Assembly: GCA_018000995.1 (NCBI GenBank)
Contig: JAGNIU010000007.1
Location: 64,001-128,000 of the forward strand
Length of the DNA: 64,000 nt
Direction: 5' to 3'
Origin: Bacteroidia bacterium
GTDB lineage: Bacteria; Bacteroidota; Bacteroidia; B-17B0; Aurantibacillaceae
Both the position numbers and the translations under genes were made by a program. The notes beneath the pieces were generated by a model, which worked only from the letters and a program-made list of their open reading frames with translations, did no database searches and was not told the origin of the DNA. Shown here piece after piece: positions 42,654 to 51,997 of this stretch; within the stretch, counting starts at the first letter, position 1, and each line of letters begins with the position of its first letter.

Positions 42654-45200
42654 TTATTTTCGTTTAGCTGCCTTTTTACGGGTGGCTTTAATAACGCGTT
42701 TAGGAGTCGTTTTTTTAGAGGCTGCTTTTTTGAAAACTGTGGTTTTAACAACTGCTTTTGCAGCTACTTTTTTCGCAGGTTTTTTAATAGCAACAACTTT
42801 TGCTACTTTTCCTTTTGCAGCTTTAGCTTTTGGTTCGGCTTTAGCTTTACCCTTACCTTTTTTAGCACCGAATTTTTTGGAGTGAGCATTTATAACCGCT
42901 TGTTCGTATGCTTCCGGACCACCAATAATTTCAACAACATCAGCAAATGTTAATTTAGCAGGGTCTTTATCTTTCGGTATTCTATAAAATTCTTTTACTA
43001 GTGTAATACATGGACCCCAACGGCCGTGTAACACTTTTAAGTCAGGATTTTCAGGGAATAGTTTTATAATTTTCGCAAGATCTTTTTCGCGTTTTGCTTT
43101 TATTAATTCAATACAACGGTCAGGACCAACAGTATAAGGATCATCCTCTTTTGTTAATGAAGTAAACACAGAATCATGTACGATGTAAGGTCCAAATCTT
43201 CCGATACCCACTTTCATTTCTTTCCCTTCAAACTCACCAACAACGCGAGGCATTTTAAATAATAATAATGCTTGTTCCAAAGTAATAGTTTCCATTCGTT
43301 GGTCTTTGCGTAAACCTGCGAATGTTGCTTTTAATCCTTTCTCTTCGTTGGTTTCACCAATTTGAGCTAAAGGACCAAAACGGCCAATACGAACAATCAC
43401 TTTTTTTCCACTTACCGGATCAATTCCTAATTCGCGTTCACCACTTTGGCGTTCGCTATTTTCGGTAGTTTGTTCAACTGTTTTATGAAAAGGTTTGTAA
43501 AAATCTTTCAGCATTTTAGTCCAATTCAATTTGCCTTCAGCAATTTCATCAAACTCTTCTTCCACTTTTGCAGTGAAATGAAAATCTAAAATAACAGGGA
43601 AATATTGTAATAAGAAATCGTTTACTACCATCCCGATATCGGTTGGAAATAATTTTGATTTCTCTGCACCTGTATTTTCAGTTTTTGTTTCTTTTTTAAT
43701 AGTTCCGCCTGCTAAACTCAAGAAAGAATAATTTCTTGGCGTTCCTTCGCGATCTGTTTTTTCAACGTAATTACGTTTTTGTACAGTTGAAATAGTTGGT
43801 GCATAAGTACTCGGGCGACCAATCCCTAATTCTTCTAATTTCTTCACCAAACTTGCCTCAGTATAACGAGGTGGATGATGTGTGAAACGTTGTGTAGCGG
43901 TAATTTCTTTGCTTTGTAATTTATCGCCAACAGTTAATGGAGGTAACATTGATGAGTTTTCATCTTCAGTTTCTTCTTCGTCATCATCTTTACTCTCCAT
44001 GTAAACTTTCAAGAAACCATCGAACTTTAATACTTCACCTTGTGCAACAAAAATTTCAGAAGTTGTAGAAATATTAATTTTCGCAGTCGTTTTTTCTAAT
44101 TCAGCATCACTCATTTGAGAGGCGATAGTGCGTTTCCAAATTAAATCGTATAAACGAACTTCGTTACGCTCACCTTCAACTTCTAATACATTAATATAGG
44201 TAGGACGGATAGCCTCGTGAGCCTCTTGTGCACCTTTACTTTTTGTTTTGAATGTACGTGGCTGATAATATTTTTTACCGTAATTTTTATTGATGGCTTC
44301 GTTAGCCTGATTCATTGCAGTTTCTGATAAGTTTACGCTATCAGTACGCATGTATGTAATCTTTCCTGCTTCGTATAAACGTTGCGCCAACATCATGGTT
44401 TGTGCAACCGAAAATCCTAATTTACGTGCTGCTTCTTGCTGTAAAGTTGATGTTGTAAACGGTGCAGCCGGAGAGCGTTTTGCAGGTTTTGTTTCTAAAG
44501 TACCAATAGAATAAGCAGCAGCTTTACATTTTTCTAAAAACTTTTGAGCTTCTGCTTCAGTATTAAAACGTTTATCTAATTCTGCTTTTAAAGTTGCTTT
44601 ACCTGCTATAAATAACGCAGAAACTTTAAATGCTGATGTTGAAGTAAAATTCTGAACTTCTCTTTCGCGCTCTACAATTAATCGTACCGCTACACTTTGT
44701 ACACGACCAGCCGATAAACTCGGACGAACTTTACGCCATAATATTGGTGATAATTCAAAACCCACTAATCGGTCTAACACACGACGTGCTTGTTGTGCGT
44801 TTACTAAATTGATATCTATATTACGTGGATTTTTAATTGCTTTTTCAATCGCACCTTTAGTGATTTCATGAAAAACAATACGCTTTGTTTTCTTTGGATT
44901 TAATTCTAATGCCTCTGATAAATGCCAAGAAATAGCTTCTCCTTCACGGTCCTCATCGGACGCTAACCAAACCATCTCAGCACCTTTACTTAACTTCTTT
45001 AATTCGGCAATTATTTTTTCTTTATCAGGTTGAACTTCATAGGTAGGCGTAAAATTATTTTCAATATCCACCCCATATCCCTTCTTTACTAAGTCGCGAA
45101 TATGCCCGAAACTCGATCTAACAGTATAATCCTTACCCAAAAACCCTTCAATGGTTTTGGCTTTAGCAGGTGACTCAACAATTACAAGATTTTTTGCCAT
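42654..45200 (-). CDS. topA: DNA topoisomerase I with basic C-terminal tail
   Basis: An 848-residue type IA topoisomerase that relaxes negative supercoils. The Toprim domain has VIVESPAKAKTIEGFLG with E9 and WLASDEDREGEAISWH with the metal-binding acidic residues. The active tyrosine is Y283 in ITYMRTDSVNLS. After the core, Toprim C-terminal repeats (IGRFGPLAQIGE, GIGRFGPYIVHD, LHGRWGPCITL) replace the usual zinc fingers. The last about 70 residues are Lys/Ala/Pro-rich like a histone H1 tail and should bind DNA without sequence preference. Confidence 0.96.
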   Translation of the reverse strand: MAKNLVIVESPAKAKTIEGFLGKDYTVRSSFGHIRDLVKKGYGVDIENNFTPTYEVQPDKEKIIAELKKLSKGAEMVWLASDEDREGEAISWHLSEALELNPKKTKRIVFHEITKGAIEKAIKNPRNIDINLVNAQQARRVLDRLVGFELSPILWRKVRPSLSAGRVQSVAVRLIVEREREVQNFTSTSAFKVSALFIAGKATLKAELDKRFNTEAEAQKFLEKCKAAAYSIGTLETKPAKRSPAAPFTTSTLQQEAARKLGFSVAQTMMLAQRLYEAGKITYMRTDSVNLSETAMNQANEAINKNYGKKYYQPRTFKTKSKGAQEAHEAIRPTYINVLEVEGERNEVRLYDLIWKRTIASQMSDAELEKTTAKINISTTSEIFVAQGEVLKFDGFLKVYMESKDDDEEETEDENSSMLPPLTVGDKLQSKEITATQRFTHHPPRYTEASLVKKLEELGIGRPSTYAPTISTVQKRNYVEKTDREGTPRNYSFLSLAGGTIKKETKTENTGAEKSKLFPTDIGMVVNDFLLQYFPVILDFHFTAKVEEEFDEIAEGKLNWTKMLKDFYKPFHKTVEQTTENSERQSGERELGIDPVSGKKVIVRIGRFGPLAQIGETNEEKGLKATFAGLRKDQRMETITLEQALLLFKMPRVVGEFEGKEMKVGIGRFGPYIVHDSVFTSLTKEDDPYTVGPDRCIELIKAKREKDLAKIIKLFPENPDLKVLHGRWGPCITLVKEFYRIPKDKDPAKLTFADVVEIIGGPEAYEQAVINAHSKKFGAKKGKGKAKAEPKAKAAKGKVAKVVAIKKPAKKVAAKAVVKTTVFKKAASKKTTPKRVIKATRKKAAKRK

Positions 45201-45366
45201 GTTTATAGTGCAATGTAAAACAGCCTCATTTTCAAGTGTTTTATGTATTAAAACCCCCTTTTTTTCGACTTTTTACGCTCAAAAATTTTGTGCAAAGAAA
45301 AATATAAAAAACCGAATAAACCAAATCCATTTATTAGAGCCTGATTTTTAGTTAATTAAGTCTAAT

Positions 45367-45399
45367 ATGTCAAAATGACATAAGAATATCGTAACTTTG
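45367..45399 (+). promoter_or_regulatory. Promoter of the miaB operon with an inverted repeat
   Basis: TAACTTTG (45392-45399) is an exact -7 match, 19 bases before the ATG. Where a -33 TTG would be expected there is instead a perfect inverted repeat, atgtca-aaa-tgacat (45367-45381). This may be an operator or activator site. It precedes the operon that runs to secG. Confidence 0.5.
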
Positions 45400-45418
45400 T
45401 GGCCTTTAGTACAGATAA

Positions 45419-46852
45419 ATGATGTTTGAAGATAAAATAGTGGACGAAAACAGACAAGGCGAAGCTTTGATGAAAGAGACCGGAAATGAGGGAAAGAAAA
45501 AAATGTTCCTGGAAAGTTACGGTTGTCAGATGAATTTTGCGGATAGCGAGATTGTTGCATCTATATTAATAGATAAAGGATACGTTACCACACAGAACTT
45601 TTTAGAGGCGGATGTAATTTTCGTAAACACCTGCGCCATTCGAGAAAACGCAGAATCAAGAGTTCGTCAGCGTTTACAAGATTATAAAAGAGTAAAAAAA
45701 AATAATCCCGATGCTCTTATTGGAGTATTAGGTTGTATGGCTGAGCGATTGAAATCACAATTCTTAGAGCAAGAGAAATTAGTGGATATGGTTGTTGGTC
45801 CTGATGCTTACCGCGATTTACCGAATCTAATAGAAATTGCTGAGACCGGACAAAAAGCAGTAAACGTAATATTAAGTAAGGAAGAAACGTATGCGGATAT
45901 TAGTCCGATGCGTTTAGATAAAAACGGAGTTAGTGCATTCATCAGTATTATGCGTGGCTGCGATAACATGTGTAGTTTTTGTGTAGTGCCATTTACAAGA
46001 GGAAGAGAAAGAAGTCGCGATCCTGAAAGTATAGTGAAAGAATGTAAAGAAGCTTTTGCAGCAGGTTATAGAGAAGTGACTTTATTAGGACAAAATGTAG
46101 ACTCATACATTTGGGCAGGTGGCGGATTAAAAAAAGAAATTTTAACTGAAGAACAAAAAGCAAGCGCAACCAACTTCGCACAATTATTAGAGAAGGTTGC
46201 TTTGGTGAGCCCTGATTTACGTGTGCGTTTTTCAACATCACATCCAAAAGATATGAATGATGAAGTATTGTACACAATGGCGAAATACGAAAACATTTGT
46301 AAATACATCCACTTACCTGTACAAAGCGGGAACAGTAATGTATTAGATAAAATGAACCGTGGTTATACAAGAGAATGGTATTTAGATAGAATTGCTGCAG
46401 TAAGAAGAATAATGCCGGATTGTGGAATCAGTACGGATGTTATTACAGGATTTTGTGGTGAGACAGAAGAAGAACATAAAGAAACAGTTTCCTTAATGGA
46501 AAATGTAGTTTATGATTTTGCGTATATGTTTATGTATAGCGAGAGACCAAAAACGTTAGCAGAACGTAAATTCACAGATGATATTCCGGAAGACGTAAAG
46601 AAAACACGCTTGCAAGAAATTGTAGATTTACAACGCAAGCATAGCGAAATAAAAACAAAAGCAGGCGTAGGAAAAATTCATAAAGTACTAATTGAAAACA
46701 CGTCGAAGAAATCCGATGAAATGTTTTCGGGTAGAAACTCACAAAATACAACTGTTGTTTTCCCAAAAGGAAATCACAAAAAGGGAGATTACGTAAATGT
46801 ATTGGCAACCAGTTGCACAAGCAGTACGTTAATTGGAGAAATAGTTTCGTAA
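45419..46852 (+). CDS. miaB: tRNA-2-methylthio-N6-dimethylallyladenosine synthase
   Basis: A 477-residue radical SAM enzyme that adds a methylthio group to i6A37 of tRNA. The N-terminal UPF0004 domain has [15 protein letters not shown] (C36), [11 protein letters not shown] and LGCMAER as ligands of the auxiliary cluster. The radical SAM ligands are C181, C185 and C188 in [18 protein letters not shown] domain closes the protein. It starts at ATG 45419, with a second ATG directly after. It is the first gene of the operon that ends with secG. Confidence 0.96.
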   Translation: MMFEDKIVDENRQGEALMKETGNEGKKKMFLESYGCQMNFADSEIVASILIDKGYVTTQNFLEADVIFVNTCAIRENAESRVRQRLQDYKRVKKNNPDALIGVLGCMAERLKSQFLEQEKLVDMVVGPDAYRDLPNLIEIAETGQKAVNVILSKEETYADISPMRLDKNGVSAFISIMRGCDNMCSFCVVPFTRGRERSRDPESIVKECKEAFAAGYREVTLLGQNVDSYIWAGGGLKKEILTEEQKASATNFAQLLEKVALVSPDLRVRFSTSHPKDMNDEVLYTMAKYENICKYIHLPVQSGNSNVLDKMNRGYTREWYLDRIAAVRRIMPDCGISTDVITGFCGETEEEHKETVSLMENVVYDFAYMFMYSERPKTLAERKFTDDIPEDVKKTRLQEIVDLQRKHSEIKTKAGVGKIHKVLIENTSKKSDEMFSGRNSQNTTVVFPKGNHKKGDYVNVLATSCTSSTLIGEIVS

Positions 46853-46864
46853 AGTAAAAAGCTC

Positions 46865-48106
46865 ATGGAAGTTCAAGAAATAAAACAACGCTTTGGAATA
46901 ATTGGCACTAGTCAGTTATTAGAAAGAGCAATAGATATTGCGCGTCAGGTAGCACCAACTGATTTGAATGTATTGATTAATGGTGAGAGTGGAACGGGTA
47001 AAGAAGTATTTCCACAAATCATTCATCAAAATTCAGTTCGCAAACATGGTCAGTATATTGCAGTAAACTGTGGCGCAATTCCGGAAGGAACAATTGATAG
47101 TGAATTATTCGGTCACGAAAAAGGTTCATTTACCGGAGCACATGAAGCCCGTAAAGGTTATTTTGAAGTAGCCAATGGTGGAACAATATTTTTAGATGAA
47201 GTAGGGGAATTGCCTTTAGCAACCCAAGCCCGTTTGTTACGTGTACTGGAAAGCGGAGAGTATATTAAAGTAGGAAGCAGTAAAGTTTTAAAAACGGATG
47301 TGCGTGTTATTGCAGCAACAAATATTAATTTCTTTCAAGCTATTGAGAGAGGAAAATTCAGGGAAGATCTTTACTATCGTTTAAATACAGTTCCGATTTT
47401 CTTACCACCTTTACGCGAACGTAAAGAAGATATTCATTTATTAATGCGAAAATTCGCGAGTGATTTCGCAGCTAAATACAGAATGCCTGTTATTAAATTA
47501 ACGCCTGATGCCGAACAAATTTTAACCAACTATTATTTTCCCGGTAACGTAAGGCAATTAAAAAATATAACAGAACAGATTTCTATTATAGAAAAGAACC
47601 GCGAGATTAACGCTGATGTTTTATTAAGCTATCTTCCAAATTACGGAGCTAATACTTTGCCTGTTTTAAAACGTGCTGATTCCAACCAATCAAACGTGGA
47701 TGTAAACGAACGCGACATTTTTTATAAAGTGTTGGTGGATATGAAAAAAGACTTGAACGACTTGAAGAAAGTGGTTCATGATATAGTTGTAGCTTCACAA
47801 GGACAAATCAATGGCATTAGCAATGATGATATTCAAATTGCTAATCGTTTATATAATGATTCTATTCACGATGAAGAAATTTCTCAAAGTGGCTTAACCA
47901 TTCATCCTGTTATTCAAAAAACAAACGGTTCTATAAATAAAACTATTGAGGTTGAAGAATCTTTATCACTCCAAGATAAAGAAGTGGACATGATTAAACG
48001 CGCCCTTAAAAAACACAAAGGCAAACGCAAATACGCTGCACAGGAATTAGGTATCAGTGAAAGAACCCTTTACAGAAAAATTAACGAGTATAAAATCGCG
48101 GAGTAA
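46865..48106 (+). CDS. Sigma-54 dependent activator without receiver domain
   Basis: A 413-residue AAA+ regulator. The Walker A loop is NGESGTGKEVFPQ (from residue 39). The sigma-54 contact loop reads GSFTGA (residues 87-92) in place of GAFTGA. EVGELPLATQARLLRVLE and YYRLNTVPIFLPPLRERKED follow. A Fis-type helix-turn-helix ends the protein (KYAAQELGISERTLYRKI). There is no N-terminal receiver, so activity is not controlled by phosphorylation of this chain. It is the second gene of the miaB operon, a position kept in Bacteroidota. Confidence 0.93.
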   Translation: MEVQEIKQRFGIIGTSQLLERAIDIARQVAPTDLNVLINGESGTGKEVFPQIIHQNSVRKHGQYIAVNCGAIPEGTIDSELFGHEKGSFTGAHEARKGYFEVANGGTIFLDEVGELPLATQARLLRVLESGEYIKVGSSKVLKTDVRVIAATNINFFQAIERGKFREDLYYRLNTVPIFLPPLRERKEDIHLLMRKFASDFAAKYRMPVIKLTPDAEQILTNYYFPGNVRQLKNITEQISIIEKNREINADVLLSYLPNYGANTLPVLKRADSNQSNVDVNERDIFYKVLVDMKKDLNDLKKVVHDIVVASQGQINGISNDDIQIANRLYNDSIHDEEISQSGLTIHPVIQKTNGSINKTIEVEESLSLQDKEVDMIKRALKKHKGKRKYAAQELGISERTLYRKINEYKIAE

Positions 48107-48111
48107 TCAAC

Positions 48112-50073
48112 TTGAAAAAGTATTTTATTTATATAATTTTAAGTTTTGGTTTGAGTTTATTGAAGGCTCAGAACACAGCCAGAATTGATTCCTTAATGAA
48201 GGCTGCTGATAAGGAATCTTCGGATACAGGAAAAGTAAATAACTATTTGCGGATATATTTTCTAACTAAAAACACCAATCCACTTATTGCAAAAGAGTAT
48301 ATTATTAAATCCAATTCAATTTTAAGTTCACATCTTGCAACTCATCCCAAAACGTATTTTAATACACTAATAGAATGTTCGTACATTAACCGTAGTTTAG
48401 GAAATTATACAGATGCCCTACCTTATATAAATCGCGCCTTTGTAATTGCTGACAGCTTAAATAATTCTTTATTAGCCGCCACTGCTTATGGCGAAAAAGG
48501 ATTGCTACTAATGAATGTTGGCGATTTTGCAAAGGCACAGGAATGTATATTAAAAGAAATTAGTATACGCACAATAGCGAATGCGAGCGATACAATTGTT
48601 TTCGGCGGATATAATAATTTAGCAATAATTTATGCTCAAACCGGGCAGATGCAAAAAGCAGAGGAGCATTTTCGCTTAGCACTTCAAACTGCTATAAAAT
48701 TAGGGCACGCTCAAGGTATGGGAAATGGATATAATAACCTTGGCGTTATAAAAATCATGCAAGGCAAGTTAGATTCGGTAATGTATTATCTAGAAAAGGG
48801 AAAAGTGATGCGCATGAAAGCAAATGATATTACGAATTTATCGGGATCTTATAATAATTATGCTTTGTATTATAAAGAATTAAAAAAGTATGATTTAGCT
48901 TTAAGATATGCGGATACTGCTTATCAATTAGCTAATAAAGTACATGCTCAAAATGCACTTAGCGAGGTTCTGGATACTTATTATCATTTGTATGAAGAAA
49001 GGGGTGATTACAAAAAAGCGCTTGATTATTACAGACAACGTAGAGAAATTCTTGAAGAAGTTCAAAATAAAAAGATTGATCGGAAAATAAGTGAGTATCA
49101 GGGAAGTTTAGAGTTGCAGAAGAAACAGGAAGAATTAAACGAAAGTAAAAGTCAGCTTTTGTTGAAAGAGGAAAAGGAATCAAAACAAAAAATGAAAATG
49201 AATTTGATGATTCTGGTATTACTTTCTTTTGGTGTTGGAATATTTTTGGTTGTGAACAGAAATAAAAAGATTAGCGCTGCAAATAAAATCATCTCCTCTC
49301 AAAAAGAAGTGATAGAAGAAAAACATAAAGACATCACCGACAGTATCAATTACGCACAAAAAATCCAAACCGCTTTAATTATTAGTGAGAAAGCTCTAAG
49401 TGCTAAAGTGGATAATGTATTTGTGTTGTTTAAACCGCGAGATATTGTAAGTGGTGATTTTTATTGGTATGGTGAAAAGAACGGCTATAAATTATTAGCT
49501 GTTGCTGATTGTACAGGACATGGTGTGCCGGGAGCTTTTATGAGTATGATTGGAATTACGATGCTTAATCAAATTGTAAATGAAAAAGGAATTACTTCGC
49601 CTGCCGAAATTTTAAACAAACTCCGCGAAGGTGTTATTGCCTCTTTAAATCAAACGAATGAAGAAGCGGGTAAGCGTGATGGTATGGATGTATCTCTAAT
49701 TGCGTGGAACAAGCAAGAATTAATTTATGCAGGTGCAAATAACCCTTGTGTGATTATAAGTAATAATGAAATACTTGAATTGAAACCAAATAAACAACCT
49801 GTTGGTTTATATGAAAAGCAAGAGCCGTTTACCGAACAAAAAGTGGATTTAAAAATAATAGAGAGTATTTATTTGTTTACCGATGGAGTAGTGGATCAGT
49901 TTGGCGGACCGGAAAATAAAAAGGTAAAAATTAAATTATATAAAGAGTGGTTAAATGAAATCGCTAAGTTTGATTCTGCAAAACAAAAAGCAGAATTAGA
50001 ACTTAAATTTAGTAATTGGAAAAAAAGCACCGAACAAACCGATGATGTTTTAGTAATAGGAATTAAAGCGTAA
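48112..50073 (+). CDS. TPR protein with SpoIIE-type phosphatase domain
   Basis: A 653-residue sensor. After a signal-like N-terminus (TTG start) come periplasmic tetratricopeptide repeats (about residues 60-330), a membrane helix at about 363-382 (MILVLLSFGVGIFLVVN) and a coiled linker with 'DSINYAQKIQTALI'. The C-terminal domain is a PP2C-like SpoIIE phosphatase: FKPRDIVSGDFYWYG, LLAVADCTGHGVPGAFMSM and YLFTDGVVDQFGG contain the metal-binding Asp residues. It should remove phosphate from a regulator such as an anti-anti-sigma protein; no such partner is encoded here. Confidence 0.92.
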   Translation: MKKYFIYIILSFGLSLLKAQNTARIDSLMKAADKESSDTGKVNNYLRIYFLTKNTNPLIAKEYIIKSNSILSSHLATHPKTYFNTLIECSYINRSLGNYTDALPYINRAFVIADSLNNSLLAATAYGEKGLLLMNVGDFAKAQECILKEISIRTIANASDTIVFGGYNNLAIIYAQTGQMQKAEEHFRLALQTAIKLGHAQGMGNGYNNLGVIKIMQGKLDSVMYYLEKGKVMRMKANDITNLSGSYNNYALYYKELKKYDLALRYADTAYQLANKVHAQNALSEVLDTYYHLYEERGDYKKALDYYRQRREILEEVQNKKIDRKISEYQGSLELQKKQEELNESKSQLLLKEEKESKQKMKMNLMILVLLSFGVGIFLVVNRNKKISAANKIISSQKEVIEEKHKDITDSINYAQKIQTALIISEKALSAKVDNVFVLFKPRDIVSGDFYWYGEKNGYKLLAVADCTGHGVPGAFMSMIGITMLNQIVNEKGITSPAEILNKLREGVIASLNQTNEEAGKRDGMDVSLIAWNKQELIYAGANNPCVIISNNEILELKPNKQPVGLYEKQEPFTEQKVDLKIIESIYLFTDGVVDQFGGPENKKVKIKLYKEWLNEIAKFDSAKQKAELELKFSNWKKSTEQTDDVLVIGIKA

Positions 50074-50580
50074 ATGAAAAGTATTTTTAAAATAGCTTTA
50101 GTTGTTTTTTTAGCCGGATTTTCTTCCTGCAAAATAAAATATTCATTAAGCGGTGCATCAATTCCTGTTGAAGCACAAACGGTTTCGGTTGCATTCTTTA
50201 CCAACAATACAACTTTAGGTTCGCCAAGTCTTGCACAACGTTTCACCGAAAAGCTAAGAGATGTAGTTTCATCACAAACACGATTAGGTTTGGTTAGTCA
50301 GAATGGTGATTTGCAGTTTGAAGGAAGTATTACCGATTATAACGTGTCGCCAGTTGCTATTCAAAGCAATGATTTAGCGGGATTAAACCGTTTAACTATA
50401 ACCGTTAGCGTTAAGTACAGTAATAAATTTGATGCGAGTAAAAATTTCGAACAAAACTTTACGCGCTTTGCAGATTATAATAGCACAGAAAATATTAACG
50501 ATAAAGAAGCAGAGTTAGTTCAAGAGATTTATCGACAGCTAACCGAAGATGTTTTTAATCGCGCTTTCAATAATTGGTAA
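50074..50580 (+). CDS. lptE: LptE-family lipoprotein
   Basis: A 168-residue lipoprotein with the lipobox GFSSC (C19). The mature part has SLSGASIPVEAQTVSVAFF near the start and a helical C-terminus, typical of LptE, which plugs the LptD barrel during lipopolysaccharide assembly in the outer membrane. It follows the phosphatase gene with no gap. The family in Bacteroidota is annotated as LptE; the partner LptD is not in the window. Confidence 0.9.
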   Translation: MKSIFKIALVVFLAGFSSCKIKYSLSGASIPVEAQTVSVAFFTNNTTLGSPSLAQRFTEKLRDVVSSQTRLGLVSQNGDLQFEGSITDYNVSPVAIQSNDLAGLNRLTITVSVKYSNKFDASKNFEQNFTRFADYNSTENINDKEAELVQEIYRQLTEDVFNRAFNNW

Positions 50581-50604
50581 ATAAAATTGTATTTTTGATA
50601 ATTC

Positions 50605-51504
50605 GTGAAACAAACTGAGCTCATACAATTAATTTCAACGCCCTATAAATCTATTTATGGTGATATGGAGAAATTGCAAGAACTGAAAAAGCAATTTCCG
50701 TTTTTTCAATCGGCGCACATGTTGTTAACCTTGGTGTCGAAAAAATATGACAGTGGCGTTTATCAGGATACACTTCGTAAAACGGCCATCACCATTCCAA
50801 ACCGTGCGCGTTTGTATAGTTTATTGAATTCGGCCGAAGTTGTTGAAGAAGTTGTTGCACAAAAACAAACTTCAGAAATTGAACATTTAAAGGCTATCGA
50901 ACTTCACTCTGATAAACAAAGACCAACCGAAGAAGTATTAACCCAACAGGTTGAAAAAGAAATGGAAAAGCAATTAATAACTGCTTTTGTGGAGAAGGAA
51001 GTTTTAAAAACGCACGATTGGTATAAACCAAAAGAAAAGAAAGAGCTTAAAAAGAGGGAAGAGAAGAACGAGAAAAAAGAGGAAATCAATTCTGGTAGTT
51101 TCTCCGATTGGTTACAGGCGCTTAAAAAAGCGGATAGAGTAGAGGTGGGCACTGAAACAAAAACTGAAGAGGTTGAAGAAGAGGAATCGCGAATTATTAC
51201 AGATTTCAAAAAGCCTGACGATAAAAAAGCAGCCGAAAAAGCCATTATCGATAAAATTATTGAGGCCGAACCGGGCAATATCCGCCTTGATCCTAACCAA
51301 AAGTTCTTCGAAGCCAACCAAAAAGCGAAGGAAAGTTTGCTCGAGAACGAACATTTGGTAACTGAAACCCTGGCTAAAATTTACGCCCTTCAAGGTAACG
51401 TTCCAAAAGCAATAAGAGCCTACGAAATTTTAAGTTTGAAATTTCCACAAAAAAGTGCTTACTTTGCATCCCTTATCGAAAATTTGAAAAAGGACAACAA
51501 GTAA
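50605..51504 (+). CDS. Conserved Bacteroidota protein with charged linker
   Basis: A 299-residue cytosolic protein between lptE and secG. It starts with GTG. Residues 1-85 (ISTPYKSIYGDMEKLQELKK) and the last 50 (ETLAKIYALQGNVPKAIRAY, a TPR-like helix pair) are conserved-looking, and they flank a very charged Glu/Lys region. No enzyme motif is seen. Its place next to secG hints at a link to export or envelope building; this is inference only. Confidence 0.75.
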   Translation: MKQTELIQLISTPYKSIYGDMEKLQELKKQFPFFQSAHMLLTLVSKKYDSGVYQDTLRKTAITIPNRARLYSLLNSAEVVEEVVAQKQTSEIEHLKAIELHSDKQRPTEEVLTQQVEKEMEKQLITAFVEKEVLKTHDWYKPKEKKELKKREEKNEKKEEINSGSFSDWLQALKKADRVEVGTETKTEEVEEEESRIITDFKKPDDKKAAEKAIIDKIIEAEPGNIRLDPNQKFFEANQKAKESLLENEHLVTETLAKIYALQGNVPKAIRAYEILSLKFPQKSAYFASLIENLKKDNK

Positions 51505-51517
51505 AAATTTAAATATC

Positions 51518-51901
51518 ATGATACTATCAATTTTAATAATTATCGTTTGTGCCCTCTTAATTTTAGTGGTTTTAATGCAAAACTCTAAAGGTGGCGGAAT
51601 CTCTAGTCAGTTTGGTGCTGCCACTCAAATTATGGGTGTTCGCCGTGGAGCTGATGTTATTGAAAAAGCAACTTGGACATTAGCTATTTTACTTTTAGTA
51701 TTTAGTTTATTGATGACTCCTAAAACAGGAGTTTCAGCAGATGCAAATACTCCAACTGAGTCGGTTACACGTAAAAAAGCAGCTGGTGCAGTTATGCCAC
51801 AACAAGCGCCTGCTCAACAACAGCAACAACCTCAGCAACTTCAAGGCGCACAGCCTGCAGGTGGTGAAGCTCACGGACCAAACGACGGTCACGATCACTA
51901 A
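51518..51901 (+). CDS. secG: Preprotein translocase subunit SecG
   Basis: A 127-residue inner-membrane protein that helps SecYEG drive protein export. Two helices are seen (LSILIIIVCALLILVVLMQ and ATWTLAILLLVFSLLM) with the conserved loop NSKGGGISSQFG between them. The tail from about residue 90 is rich in Gln, Pro and His and is not part of the core. It is the last gene of the miaB operon, closed by a strong terminator. Confidence 0.95.
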   Translation: MILSILIIIVCALLILVVLMQNSKGGGISSQFGAATQIMGVRRGADVIEKATWTLAILLLVFSLLMTPKTGVSADANTPTESVTRKKAAGAVMPQQAPAQQQQQPQQLQGAQPAGGEAHGPNDGHDH

Positions 51902-51923
51902 AATTTAAAACAATTATATAGTA

Positions 51924-51956
51924 AACCGCTCTATGCAAATGGGGCGGTTTTTTTTT
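51924..51956 (+). terminator. Intrinsic terminator after secG
   Basis: aaccgctc (51924-51931) and gggcggtt (51942-51949) form an 8-base stem with one G-U pair, followed by nine T. Confidence 0.88.
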
Positions 51957-51997
51957 GAGGTGAGGCTGAATAAATTGGTTAATTTTACAAGCAAATT

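Noticed and set aside
42642..42953. Open frames opposite the topA tail, rich in Phe and Ser
   Set aside because: They are mirror readings of the Lys/Ala-rich tail on the other strand.
48959..49183. Minus-strand open frame inside the phosphatase gene
   Set aside because: It lies fully inside a well-supported gene and has no features of its own.
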